Assembly: GCA_934573735.1 (NCBI GenBank)
Contig: CAKTMC010000001.1
Location: 62,001-126,000 of the forward strand
Length of the DNA: 64,000 bases
DNA from: an uncultured Oscillospiraceae bacterium
Lineage (GTDB): Bacteria > Bacillota > Clostridia > Oscillospirales > Oscillospiraceae
Direction of reading: 5' to 3'
In this document: in pieces, positions 16,217 to 24,066 of the stretch
Layout of the letters: the number at the start of each line of letters is the position of its first letter
How positions within the stretch are numbered: the stretch's first letter is position 1
Translations under genes and position numbers: made by a program
Notes under the pieces: model-generated
The model's database searches: none
Seen by the model: the letters and a program-made list of their open reading frames with translations, nothing else
What the model was told of the DNA's origin: nothing

Positions 16217-16930
16217 TTATTTAACCAGTGTGCCGAGCTTTTCTCCGCCGAGGACGCGGACAATATTCTCAGGCTCTGCCAGCGCAAACACGATAACGGG
16301 GATGTCGTTATCCATGGCAAGGCTTGTCGCCGTGGTGTCCATGACCGCAAGATGGCGGGCAAGCACCTCGTCATAGCTTATCTCGTCGAACTTTACCGCG
16401 CTCGCGTCGGTTCTCGGGTCGGCGGAATATACGCCGTCTATGTTCTTTGCAAGCAGTATCGCATCGGCGTGTATCTCCGCCGCGCGCAGCACCGCCGCGG
16501 TATCGGTGGAAAAGAAGGGCGCGCCGCTGCCACCGGCAAAGAGGACTATCTCACCCTGCTGCATATACTCTATGCTCTTTCTCGTATCGTAGCGCTCGCC
16601 GACACCCATGATGTCAACCGAGGTCATGACCCGCGCCTTTGCGCCGAGCTGACGGAACACGTCGCAGACGGCAAGGCAGTTCATACAGGTTGCGAGCATA
16701 CCCATTCTGTCCGCACTCACGCGCTCGACCTTGCCCGCGCCGTCCTTCACGCCGCGCCAGAAGTTGCCGCCGCCGATGACGATGCCGACCTCGACGCCCA
16801 TCTCGGCGCAGCGCTTGACCGTTTCACAGACTCTCGACACAAAATCGAAGTCAAAGCCGGTATGCTTATCCCCGGCAAGGGCCTCACCGCTGATTTTAAG
16901 TACCACACGCGTATAAACAGGCTTTTCCAT
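16217..16930 (-). CDS. pyrH: UMP kinase
   Basis: About 237 residues. Phosphorylates UMP to UDP; amino-acid-kinase fold, hexameric. Motifs: VVLKISGEALAGD, VIGGGNFWRG, ADRMGMLATCMNCLA and NIDGVYSADPR. Three in-frame starts exist. AAGGAGAG lies 7 bases before ATG 930 and 4 before ATG 933, whereas the far-upstream 16957 would overlap the preceding gene and has no SD, so 16930 is preferred. Confidence 0.96.
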   Translation of the reverse strand: MEKPVYTRVVLKISGEALAGDKHTGFDFDFVSRVCETVKRCAEMGVEVGIVIGGGNFWRGVKDGAGKVERVSADRMGMLATCMNCLAVCDVFRQLGAKARVMTSVDIMGVGERYDTRKSIEYMQQGEIVLFAGGSGAPFFSTDTAAVLRAAEIHADAILLAKNIDGVYSADPRTDASAVKFDEISYDEVLARHLAVMDTTATSLAMDNDIPVIVFALAEPENIVRVLGGEKLGTLVK

Positions 16931-16946
16931 CATATCTCTCCTTAAC

Positions 16947-17858
16947 TTATATATCAAGAATACCCATTATCACGATACCGACTACGACCGTGAAGATGCA
17001 AAGATAATGCTTCTTGGAAAGCTTCTCCTTGAGGAATATACGACTCCAGACGACGGAGGCCACGCAGTAGGACGAAATTATCGGTGCGGCAAAGGCGACG
17101 TGCTCGGTGTCGGCAAGGGCGTAGATATAGAAGAACTGACCGATGGTCTCGAATATCGCGCCGGTGTACTTCGGCGCTTCCTGCTTTGCGACAAGGCGCT
17201 GCTTTTTCATGACCGTAACATAGAAGAGCGACACAAGACCTACAATGAAGAAGGTAAGCTCATAGGCGACGTTTGCGGAGTCCTCATTGATTATCTCCAA
17301 AACGCGGCTGTCGGCAAAGGTGCCGAGCGCGTCAAGCAGGCAATAGACTATCGGAATGAATATGGCGATCCAGCTCTTGGCATAGTGCCGGTTGCTCTCG
17401 TCCTGCCTTGCGCGGCGAAGCTCCTCGTCCTCGTTCGCCTCGGTAAAGCCGAGCCCGATAACGCCGATGCACACGAGCGCCACAGCGACAAGCGCCACGG
17501 GCGGCACCTCATCGCCGATGCCGACGGTGATAATGGTCAGCACCGCGACCAATGCGCCGGAGCTGTTGCATATCGGGGAGGATATCGAAAGCTCGATATA
17601 TCTAAGCCCCAGATATCCCACCGCCATCGACACTATATAGAGCGCCGAAACGGGCAGATATGTGAGAATAATGCTCAAATTTATCTCCACGCCGCCGAAG
17701 AATATCTCATACGCCGCGTGAAGTCCCATCACGATACCGACTGCCGTGACCATTTTGAGATGAGAATACTTGTCCTTTTCATCCTGACAGCCGATTTTTG
17801 AAAACAGGTCAGAGCCGCTCCAGCAGAGAAGCGCAATGACCGCAAACCAGAACCACAT
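16947..17858 (-). CDS. DMT-superfamily (EamA-like) transporter
   Basis: 303 residues with about ten hydrophobic helices and an internal duplication, typical of EamA permeases. Opening MWFWFAVIALLCWSGSDLFS is a family-like first helix. A charged loop (NEDEELRRARQDESNRHY, about 150-167) separates the halves. Substrate unknown; relatives export amino acids or other metabolites. It is first in the operon, 16 bases before pyrH, and has a good promoter at 17897-17925. An inner-membrane transporter leading pyrH-frr is not the common arrangement. Confidence 0.85.
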   Translation of the reverse strand: MWFWFAVIALLCWSGSDLFSKIGCQDEKDKYSHLKMVTAVGIVMGLHAAYEIFFGGVEINLSIILTYLPVSALYIVSMAVGYLGLRYIELSISSPICNSSGALVAVLTIITVGIGDEVPPVALVAVALVCIGVIGLGFTEANEDEELRRARQDESNRHYAKSWIAIFIPIVYCLLDALGTFADSRVLEIINEDSANVAYELTFFIVGLVSLFYVTVMKKQRLVAKQEAPKYTGAIFETIGQFFYIYALADTEHVAFAAPIISSYCVASVVWSRIFLKEKLSKKHYLCIFTVVVGIVIMGILDI

Positions 17859-17896
17859 GTTAAAAATTTTCCTTTCCTATATACAGACTCCATTAT

Positions 17897-17925
17897 ATTT
17901 TACCACAGCTTCGTTCTTTTGACAA
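17897..17925 (-). promoter_or_regulatory. Candidate sigma-A promoter of the DMT-pyrH-polC operon
   Basis: Minus strand TTGTCA (17925-17920), 17-base spacer, TAAAAT (17902-17897). The -35 coincides with a putative Spo0A box, so the operon may be repressed when sporulation starts. Confidence 0.55.
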
Positions 17926-17965
17926 TTCCTAATTGACAAATTATGCGCCCTGCGAAGCATATAAT
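17918..17965 (+). promoter_or_regulatory. spoIIG-type promoter with long spacer and possible Spo0A boxes
   Basis: Perfect TTGACA (17933-17938) and perfect TATAAT (17960-17965) are 21 bases apart instead of 17. The B. subtilis spoIIG promoter is known for such an over-long spacer (22 bp) and depends on Spo0A. Two repeats reading TTGTCAA on the minus strand, at about 17918-17925 and 17933-17940, resemble the 0A box TGTCGAA with one mismatch and lie at the -35, as in Bacillus. Confidence 0.6.
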
Positions 17966-17971
17966 TAACGC

Positions 17972-18781
17972 ATGGAAGTTATCTACATAGACAGTCTTTT
18001 CTTTCTCAATCTCGGCGTTGACTATCTCCTCTGCCTTGCCGCGGCGCGTATATGCGGGCTGTATCTCAAGCGCCTGCGCTATTTTCTCGCTTCTCTCCTC
18101 GGCGCGGGCTACTCGGTCGCGGTGCTTCTGCCGGGGCTCGGCTTCCTTGCGGCGTGGCCAGGGAAGCTCGGCGCGGCGCTTTTGATGTCGCTTATCGCCT
18201 ACGGGAGCGAGAAGTCTCCCCTGCGCTGCTGCGCGGTATTTCTCGCCGTTGCCGCCGCCTTCGGAGGCGCGCTCTGGGCAATGTCGATATCCGCCGGCGC
18301 GGGTGGGGCAGTCTCGCTGTCTCTCGGCGTACTCATCCCGGCCTTCTCGCTGTGCTACATCGGACTGAGTCTCATCTTCCGCCGCCGCGCAAAGCTTGCG
18401 GATATGCCGCGTGCCGCCGTGGAGCTGAAGCTGCTCGGGCGTGAGGTGAGGTTTATGGCGCTGCTCGACTCCGGAAATTCTCTATGTGAGCCGGTGAGCG
18501 GTATGGAGGTCATGGTGGTATCGGCCCGCGCGCTTGCCCCGCTTTTCTCCGCCTACCCCGCCATGCTTGACGCCTCGGCGATAGAGCTAATGGAGCTGAG
18601 CGCCGCGATACCGGAGCTTGCGGGCAAATTCCGGCTCGTCCCCTACTCCGCTCTCGGCGGCTCGGGGCTGCTTGCCGCATTTCACCCGGATGCTCTCCAT
18701 ATCGACGGCAAGCCCTGCCCGCAGCTTCTTGCCGCTATATCCCGCGAGCTATCCGGCGAGGGCTTTGAGGCGATAATATGA
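17972..18781 (+). CDS. spoIIGA: Sporulation sigma-E factor processing peptidase SpoIIGA
   Basis: 269 residues. Membrane-bound aspartic protease that removes the pro-sequence of sigma-E in the mother cell after a signal from the forespore. About five N-terminal membrane helices (residues 1-135), beginning MEVIYIDSLFFLNLGVDYLL, and a cytosolic C-terminal protease domain with LLDSGNSLCEP (about 165), the Asp-Ser-Gly catalytic motif. sigE follows by 30 bases. No SD precedes the ATG, and the start lies at or next to the expected transcription start of the TATAAT at 17960, so the mRNA may be leaderless. Confidence 0.93.
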   Translation: MEVIYIDSLFFLNLGVDYLLCLAAARICGLYLKRLRYFLASLLGAGYSVAVLLPGLGFLAAWPGKLGAALLMSLIAYGSEKSPLRCCAVFLAVAAAFGGALWAMSISAGAGGAVSLSLGVLIPAFSLCYIGLSLIFRRRAKLADMPRAAVELKLLGREVRFMALLDSGNSLCEPVSGMEVMVVSARALAPLFSAYPAMLDASAIELMELSAAIPELAGKFRLVPYSALGGSGLLAAFHPDALHIDGKPCPQLLAAISRELSGEGFEAII

Positions 18782-18811
18782 CTGTCAGGCTGAATGTCAA
18801 AAGGAGTTATT

Positions 18812-19534
18812 ATGTTATGTAAACCGCAAATCTTATTTCTCCGCGAGCGTATTCTGTCAATTCTCGGCTTTGAGCCGCCATCGGTTTTTTACATCGGCGG
18901 CAGCGACACACTGCCGCCGCCTCTGGAAAAGGACGAGGAGGACGCATACATCGCGGCTCTGGAAAGGGGCGAGGACAGCGCCCGACATGAGCTTATCGAG
19001 CACAATCTCCGCCTTGTCGTATATATCTCAAAGCGATTTGAAAACACCGGCATAAACATTGAGGATCTTATATCCATCGGCACCATCGGGCTTATAAAGG
19101 CCGTGAACACCTTCAATTCAGGCAAGAAAATCAAGCTTGCGACCTACGCCTCTCGCTGCATTGAAAACGAGATACTAATGTATCTGCGCAAGATAAGCGC
19201 CCAGCGCACCGAGGTAAGCTTTGACGAGCCGCTGAACACCGACTGGGACGGCAACGAGCTGCTGCTGTCGGACATTTTGGGCACCGACGAGGACGAGGTA
19301 TCGCGTCCGCTTGAGGATGACGCAGACAGGCAGATGCTCATGGCGGCGATAGAATGTCTGAACGAGCGCGAAAAGGCGATAATACTCATGCGCTTCGGGC
19401 TTTCCGGCTCCGGCGAGTACACCCAAAAGGAGGTCGCCGACATCATGGGCATCTCGCAAAGCTATATAAGCCGGCTCGAAAAAAGGATAATCGACCGGCT
19501 GCGGCGCGAGATGCTGCGGCAAATGCAGTGCTAA
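18812..19534 (+). CDS. sigE: RNA polymerase sporulation sigma factor SigE
   Basis: 240 residues, almost identical in length to B. subtilis pro-sigma-E (239). Early mother-cell sigma factor. A hydrophobic pro-region (about 1-27) ends near FYIGGSDTLPPPLEKDEE, the conserved cleavage region. Region 2 is NLRLVVYISKRFENTGINIE and TYASRCIENEILMYLRK; region 4 is KEVADIMGISQSYISRLEKR. An in-frame ATG at 18794 exists, but AAGGAG lies 5 bases before ATG 18812. In Bacillus sigG follows; here it does not. Confidence 0.97.
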   Translation: MLCKPQILFLRERILSILGFEPPSVFYIGGSDTLPPPLEKDEEDAYIAALERGEDSARHELIEHNLRLVVYISKRFENTGINIEDLISIGTIGLIKAVNTFNSGKKIKLATYASRCIENEILMYLRKISAQRTEVSFDEPLNTDWDGNELLLSDILGTDEDEVSRPLEDDADRQMLMAAIECLNEREKAIILMRFGLSGSGEYTQKEVADIMGISQSYISRLEKRIIDRLRREMLRQMQC

Positions 19535-19539
19535 AGCTA

Positions 19540-19568
19540 TTGAAAACGAGGCTCCTATCTATTATAAT
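19540..19568 (+). promoter_or_regulatory. Sigma-A promoter of sdaAB-sdaAA
   Basis: TTGAAA (19540-19545), 17-base spacer, perfect TATAAT (19563-19568), 27 bases before the sdaAB start. It separates serine-dehydratase expression from the sporulation genes. Confidence 0.7.
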
Positions 19569-19595
19569 ATCCATATCTCTCCCATGGAGGCAGAT

Positions 19596-20246
19596 ATGGA
19601 TATTTTTGACCTCATCGGGCCGATAATGGTCGGTCCTTCAAGCTCACATACGGCGGGCGCCGTGCGTATAGGTCTTGTTACCCGGCGGCTGCTGGGGACT
19701 GAGCCTCTGCGCGCAGAGCTCCTGCTGCACGGCTCCTTTGCCGACACCGGGCGCGGTCACGGCACCGACCGGGCGCTTGTCGCGGGGCTATTAGGGATGG
19801 AGCCGGATGACGAGCGCATACCCGACAGCTTTGAGTACGCCCGGGAGCGCGGGCTGAAGTTTCATTTCGGCAGCTGCAATCTGCGCGAGGCGCACCCGAA
19901 CAGCGTGCTGCTGCGCGTCGAGGGCGCGGACGGGCACGGCGTCGAGGTCGTGGGCGCGTCAATAGGCGGAGGGCGCATACAGATACGGCAGCTAAACGGT
20001 ATGCCGCTATGCTTCTCCGCCGAGCAGCCGACGCTCATCGTCCGCAACGAGGATCAGCCGGGCAGTGTCGCGGATGTGTCGCGCCTGCTCGCCGAGCACG
20101 GGATAAACATCGCCACCTTTCAGGTAAACCGAAGCTCGCGCGGCGGCACGGCGGTAATGGTCATCGAGTGCGACGCGACGCTCAGCGACGATATCGCAGA
20201 GGATATACGCCGCATCCCCGGAATTCTCAACGCGGTCTGCGTCTGA
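19596..20246 (+). CDS. sdaAB: L-serine dehydratase, Fe-S dependent, beta subunit
   Basis: 216 residues. With SdaAA it deaminates L-serine to pyruvate and ammonia using a 4Fe-4S cluster. N-terminal MDIFDLIGPIMVGPSSSHTA carries the family motif for substrate binding; a C-terminal ACT domain (about 145-216) contains PTLIVRNEDQPGSVADVSRL and probably senses serine. A start at 19584 is in frame, but GGAGG (19586-19590) lies 5 bases before ATG 19596. Confidence 0.96.
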   Translation: MDIFDLIGPIMVGPSSSHTAGAVRIGLVTRRLLGTEPLRAELLLHGSFADTGRGHGTDRALVAGLLGMEPDDERIPDSFEYARERGLKFHFGSCNLREAHPNSVLLRVEGADGHGVEVVGASIGGGRIQIRQLNGMPLCFSAEQPTLIVRNEDQPGSVADVSRLLAEHGINIATFQVNRSSRGGTAVMVIECDATLSDDIAEDIRRIPGILNAVCV

Positions 20247-20274
20247 GCCATACTCGTAGAGCAAGGAGTTTGTC

Positions 20275-21156
20275 ATGTCTATTTTTTCATCAGTTGAGGA
20301 GCTTTTGAGCGCGTGCGAGGCACAGGGCAAGCCGCTGTGGGAGCTTGTGATGGAGTATTCCGCGCGCGAAAGCGGGCTTTCCGTGGAGAAGTCGTGGAGT
20401 GAAATGTCGCGCAGGCTTGAGGCTATGCGTATGGCTGCCGCCTCGTATGAGCCGGAGCAGAGATCGCGCAGCGGTCTCAGCGGCGGCGACGGCGCGAAAA
20501 TGGAGCGCAGCTACCGCTCGGGCAGGTCGATAAGCGGGGATTTTATCGGTGAGATAATCGCCTCCGCCCTGCGAATGGGCGAGTGCAACGCCTGTATGCA
20601 CTGTATAGTTGCAGCGCCCACGGCGGGAGCCTGCGGAGTCATGCCCGCAGTGCTGCTGCCCTATGCTGAAAAATATAGCTGCCCGGATGAGCGGCTTGTT
20701 CAGGCGCTTTTCGTTGCGGCGGGCTTCGGCGCGATTATTGCAAGCCGTGCGTCGATTTCCGGCGCGGAGGCGGGCTGTCAGGCTGAGATCGGCTCCGCCT
20801 CGGCGATATCCGCAGCGGCGCTCGTATTTCTGCACGGCGGCAGCGCGGGGCAGATGGTGCAGGCGGCGGCGATGGCGCTCAAAAATATGATGGGGCTCGT
20901 CTGCGACCCCGTGGCGGGACTGGTCGAGGTTCCCTGCGTCAAGCGAAACGTCGCGGGCGCAATGAACGCGCTCTCGGCGGCGGAGCTTGCGCTGGCGGGC
21001 ATAGAGTCCCGCATCCCGGCGGACGAGGTCATTGACGCAATGCGCGCCGTGGGTGAGGCTTTGCCCTCAGCGCTGCGTGAGACGGGTCGCGGCGGTGTCG
21101 CGGCAAGCCCGACGGCGGTCGAGTTCAAAGAAAAATTTTTCGGCGCACAGTCTTGA
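20275..21156 (+). CDS. sdaAA: L-serine dehydratase, Fe-S dependent, alpha subunit
   Basis: 293 residues. Catalytic half of the two-subunit enzyme. GECNACMHCIVAAPTAGACG (about 101) and the Cys residues of GLVCDPVAGLVEVPCVKR (about 203) are the cluster-ligand region. Starts 28 bases after sdaAB with AAGGAG before it. Two-subunit organisation is typical of Clostridia. Followed by a strong terminator. Confidence 0.96.
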   Translation: MSIFSSVEELLSACEAQGKPLWELVMEYSARESGLSVEKSWSEMSRRLEAMRMAAASYEPEQRSRSGLSGGDGAKMERSYRSGRSISGDFIGEIIASALRMGECNACMHCIVAAPTAGACGVMPAVLLPYAEKYSCPDERLVQALFVAAGFGAIIASRASISGAEAGCQAEIGSASAISAAALVFLHGGSAGQMVQAAAMALKNMMGLVCDPVAGLVEVPCVKRNVAGAMNALSAAELALAGIESRIPADEVIDAMRAVGEALPSALRETGRGGVAASPTAVEFKEKFFGAQS

Positions 21157-21220
21157 CTTTTTCGGAAAAAATATTACAATAGCAAGGAACTGAATAGCGA
21201 AAAAACATCGTGCAGCGACA

Positions 21221-21256
21221 GCGTAAGTCCAGATATTCTCGGGCTTACGCTTTTTT
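21221..21256 (+). terminator. Terminator after sdaAA
   Basis: Ten-base stem GCGTAAGTCC / GGGCTTACGC (one G-U) with TTTTTT, extended by an outer GCGACA/TGTCGC pairing. Confidence 0.85.
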
Positions 21257-21299
21257 GTCGCTTTCACGGTGTTTTTTTATTTGAAAAGGAGTAGATTTT

Positions 21300-22499
21300 A
21301 TGCAATCACAAAAAGCAAGGCTCTGGACAAAAGATTTCATTTTGATAATCATTATCAATTTTCTCGTGTTCATGAACCACATCATGCTGCTGTCAACCTT
21401 TCCCTTTTATATAGAGAGTCTGGGCGGCAGTGAGGCTCTCGCCGGGCTTGCGGCAACGCTGTTTTCATTTGTCGCCGTGCTATGCCGTCCCTTTGTCGGC
21501 TGGATGCTCGATAGCGGAAAGCGCCGTGCGATATTATTTGCCGGGCTTATCGGTATGCTTTTGATGCCGCTCGGCTATATGCTCGCCTCGGTGATATTCC
21601 TCGCCTTTGTATTCAGAATGGTTCACGGCGCGTCGCTTGCCCTGAGCAACACCGCCACCGCCACGATAGCCTCCGATATCATTCCCGCGTCCCGCTTTGC
21701 CGAGGGCATGGGTATGTTCGGCATGGCGACCGCGCTTGCCACCTCCTGCGCCCCGGCGCTCGGGCTCTATCTTATGGACAGCTTCAGCTTCACGGTTTTG
21801 TTTGCCTGTGCTATGGGCTCGGTGCTCATTGCGCTTATCCTGTTCTTGATACTCAAAACTCCTCCGATAAAGGCTGAGAAGAAGGCACTGAATATCTCGG
21901 CGCTTTTTTCGCGCAGTGCCGTCCCCGCCTCGGTCATTGCGCTGGTATTCATGCTCACCTTCGGAGCGCTTGAAAATTTCCTCGCCAAATACGCCGTTGA
22001 AGCGGCGCTTCCCTCCGGCGGTCTTTTCTTTGCTATCATGGCGGTAATGCTGCTGCTCGTTCGCGCCGTGCTCGGCAAATACGCCGACAAAAAGGGTGAG
22101 GCAATGTTTGTCTACACCTGCAACGCCTCGATGCTTGCGGCCTTTCTCCTCCTCGCCCTCGCGCCGAACAGCCTGAGCTTTATTATCGCCGCCGTGCTTG
22201 CAGGCTATGCCTTCGGCGGACTTGAGCCGGCGCTGCAATCCATGGCCGTCCACAGCTCCGCTGCGGCAGAGCGCGGCTCGGCAAACTCCACCTTTCTCTG
22301 CGCCTATGATATTGGCATAGGGCTTGGCGGCGGCATTGCGGGAGCGCTCATAAGCGGGCTCGGCTACGAGCAGATGTTCGTCATTCTCTCCGCTGCAAAT
22401 ATAATTTCGGTGCTTCTCTATGTGTTCTGGGGCAGACACGATGCCTCGTCGATATCGCGCACGCTGCGCATGGCAACGGAGGGAAACGAAAATGCCTGA
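21300..22499 (+). CDS. MFS transporter
   Basis: 399 residues with twelve predicted membrane helices and the MFS loop GWMLDSGKRRAILFAG (motif A-like) between helices 2 and 3. Similar in build to drug or sugar exporters of the YfcJ/ArsJ-like small MFS type. SD AAAGGAG lies 9 bases before the ATG. The downstream DUF2798 gene overlaps its last 8 bases, so the two are translated together. Substrate unknown. Confidence 0.88.
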   Translation: MQSQKARLWTKDFILIIIINFLVFMNHIMLLSTFPFYIESLGGSEALAGLAATLFSFVAVLCRPFVGWMLDSGKRRAILFAGLIGMLLMPLGYMLASVIFLAFVFRMVHGASLALSNTATATIASDIIPASRFAEGMGMFGMATALATSCAPALGLYLMDSFSFTVLFACAMGSVLIALILFLILKTPPIKAEKKALNISALFSRSAVPASVIALVFMLTFGALENFLAKYAVEAALPSGGLFFAIMAVMLLLVRAVLGKYADKKGEAMFVYTCNASMLAAFLLLALAPNSLSFIIAAVLAGYAFGGLEPALQSMAVHSSAAAERGSANSTFLCAYDIGIGLGGGIAGALISGLGYEQMFVILSAANIISVLLYVFWGRHDASSISRTLRMATEGNENA

Positions 22500-22998
22500 G
22501 ACTCGCGTTGAAAAGCTCATTTTCGGCATATTTATGTCCGTCAGCATGGCCATTGGCATGGAAATCTACAACGTTGCAATAAGCATGGGCTACGCCGCCC
22601 AGGTCGGCGGACTCAGCAGCATGAGAAACGCCGTATTCCCTGCCGCGCTTGTTGAGGCGTCTTATATGTGGATATTTGTGTTTATCTTTTCAAATCTCTG
22701 GGGCAACCGCGGCGGGCGCGCTCTGGCGGCAAAAATCATCCGCCCCGGGCAGGATAACCCGTTTTTCGTAACGCTCGTCATCTCCGGCTGCACAGTGCTT
22801 GTGATGTGCCCCACGATGAGCATGGTAGCGGCACTCCTGTTCAGCGTGGCCCCGGGCTATGCAGCCATAACAGAGCTGCCTGCGGTCTGGGTAGGCACGC
22901 TTATCAAAAACTTCCCCATGGCGCTGCTCTGGAATTTCTTTGCGGCGGGACCCCTGAGCCGCTTACTGTTTCGCAGTATTTTCCGCCGCAATAAATAA
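22492..22998 (+). CDS. DUF2798 domain-containing membrane protein
   Basis: 168 residues, four hydrophobic helices arranged as two repeats, each with an N-P/M pattern: SVSMAIGMEIYNVAISMG and VISGCTVLVMCPTMSMVAAL. This matches DUF2798, a small membrane family without known function. GGAGGG lies before ATG 22492, which overlaps the MFS stop. Coupling suggests it assists or accompanies the transporter. Confidence 0.75.
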   Translation: MPETRVEKLIFGIFMSVSMAIGMEIYNVAISMGYAAQVGGLSSMRNAVFPAALVEASYMWIFVFIFSNLWGNRGGRALAAKIIRPGQDNPFFVTLVISGCTVLVMCPTMSMVAALLFSVAPGYAAITELPAVWVGTLIKNFPMALLWNFFAAGPLSRLLFRSIFRRNK

Positions 22999-23023
22999 GC
23001 GCTTCCCGAAAACGAGAAAAGTG

Positions 23024-23078
23024 TGGAAAGGCTCTTGCTGAGCTGTTATAATCATTCAGAATAATTATAACAGCTCAG
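23024..23078 (+). promoter_or_regulatory. Promoter with a perfect 15-base-arm palindrome over the -10
   Basis: TGGAAA (23024-23029), 17-base spacer, TATAAT (23047-23052). The TATAAT is part of CTGAGCTGTTATAAT (23038-23052), repeated inverted at 23064-23078 after an 11-base spacer. This looks like an operator for a dimeric regulator controlling the GNAT gene; as RNA it would also fold into a leader hairpin. Confidence 0.55.
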
Positions 23079-23116
23079 GCAGAAAGGCTTCTGCTTACCG
23101 GGGAGATAGGACAAGT

Positions 23117-23605
23117 ATGTGTGAGTTAAAGATAAGCTTCAATCAGGTTGAAAAAGCAATCTCTGTGATGCGTGAGGTTTCGACTTGGGGACGGAAACAG
23201 GGATATCGTGTCTGGCCCGATGAATGGCTGACTGAGGGTGAATTGATCACTCCCGATGCCCAGCCGGAAAATTTCTGTATAGGGACGATTGACGGTGAAA
23301 TTGCCTGCGCTTTTATTCAGCAATGGGCAGACGGCAGCTACTGGCCTAATGCCACCAAATATGAAGCCGCCTATCTTCACAAGTTTTGCGTGCGGCGTGA
23401 TTTTGCCGGGATGGGTATGTCAAAGCTGGTCACAGAGGCAATCCGGGTAGAATGCCGCAAGTGTGGTGTTCGGTATATCCGGCTGGACACCGGACTGGAG
23501 GAGAAGGTCGTCAGAAAGATATACCCGTCCGCCGGCTATAAGATCGTAGATATTCTTGATTATCCCAATGGCCGCTCATTGGCTTTATATGAATTAGAGG
23601 TGTAG
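23117..23605 (+). CDS. GNAT family N-acetyltransferase
   Basis: 162 residues. Acetyl-CoA-binding region HKFCVRRDFAGMGMSKLVTE (about 92-111) has the R-x-x-G-x-G/A-type loop; the end IYPSAGYKIVDIL fits GNAT strand 6-7. Substrate unknown. The gene is visibly less GC-rich than its neighbours and stands alone behind its own palindromic promoter, which suggests acquisition by transfer (inference). Confidence 0.85.
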   Translation: MCELKISFNQVEKAISVMREVSTWGRKQGYRVWPDEWLTEGELITPDAQPENFCIGTIDGEIACAFIQQWADGSYWPNATKYEAAYLHKFCVRRDFAGMGMSKLVTEAIRVECRKCGVRYIRLDTGLEEKVVRKIYPSAGYKIVDILDYPNGRSLALYELEV

Positions 23606-23767
23606 TGGTCGGAAGTGGGCTTTGTCCCCCTGGTGTAAACTATATAGTGGGAGTATGAGGCATGCGGTCATGAAAGCTATGACTTCGATGCGGCAGCAAA
23701 AGCGTGAAACGAGTCGGAAACCATAAACAATTATAGTCAAAAACGGAAGAAGAAGTAGATAAACGGC

Positions 23768-23801
23768 AAAAAAACGGATGTAACTGAAATCAGTTACATC
23801 C
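23768..23801 (-). terminator. Terminator after tRNA-fMet
   Basis: Perfect 12-base stem GGATGTAACTGA / TCAGTTACATCC followed on the minus strand by a run of seven T, just past the tRNA 3' end. Confidence 0.9.
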
Positions 23802-23809
23802 ACTCGATA

Positions 23810-23885
<76 letters not shown>

Positions 23886-23984
23886 ATATTTACTTAGCTT
23901 ATATATAATAGCACAGCCCGACACTGTTGTCAAGACTTTTTTCTGCCGCTACATTAAAAACCTGAATTGATGCCGGCACAGCGA

Positions 23985-24022
23985 TTAAAACCGTTCCCGT
24001 GAGGAATTATTCCTCACGGGAA
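23985..24022 (-). terminator. Terminator after the HlyC/CorC pair
   Basis: Perfect 13-base stem TTCCCGTGAGGAA / TTCCTCACGGGAA with a 3-base loop, then CGGTTTTAAT on the minus strand. Confidence 0.8.
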
Positions 24023-24066
24023 TCAGTTTATAAATCAATTCAAAAATTGCTTTGCGGTAATTTATC

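Noticed and set aside
16931..16957. Longer pyrH start giving MIYKLRRDMMEK
   Set aside because: It would overlap the DMT gene end and has no SD, while AAGGAGAG is ideally placed for ATG 16930.
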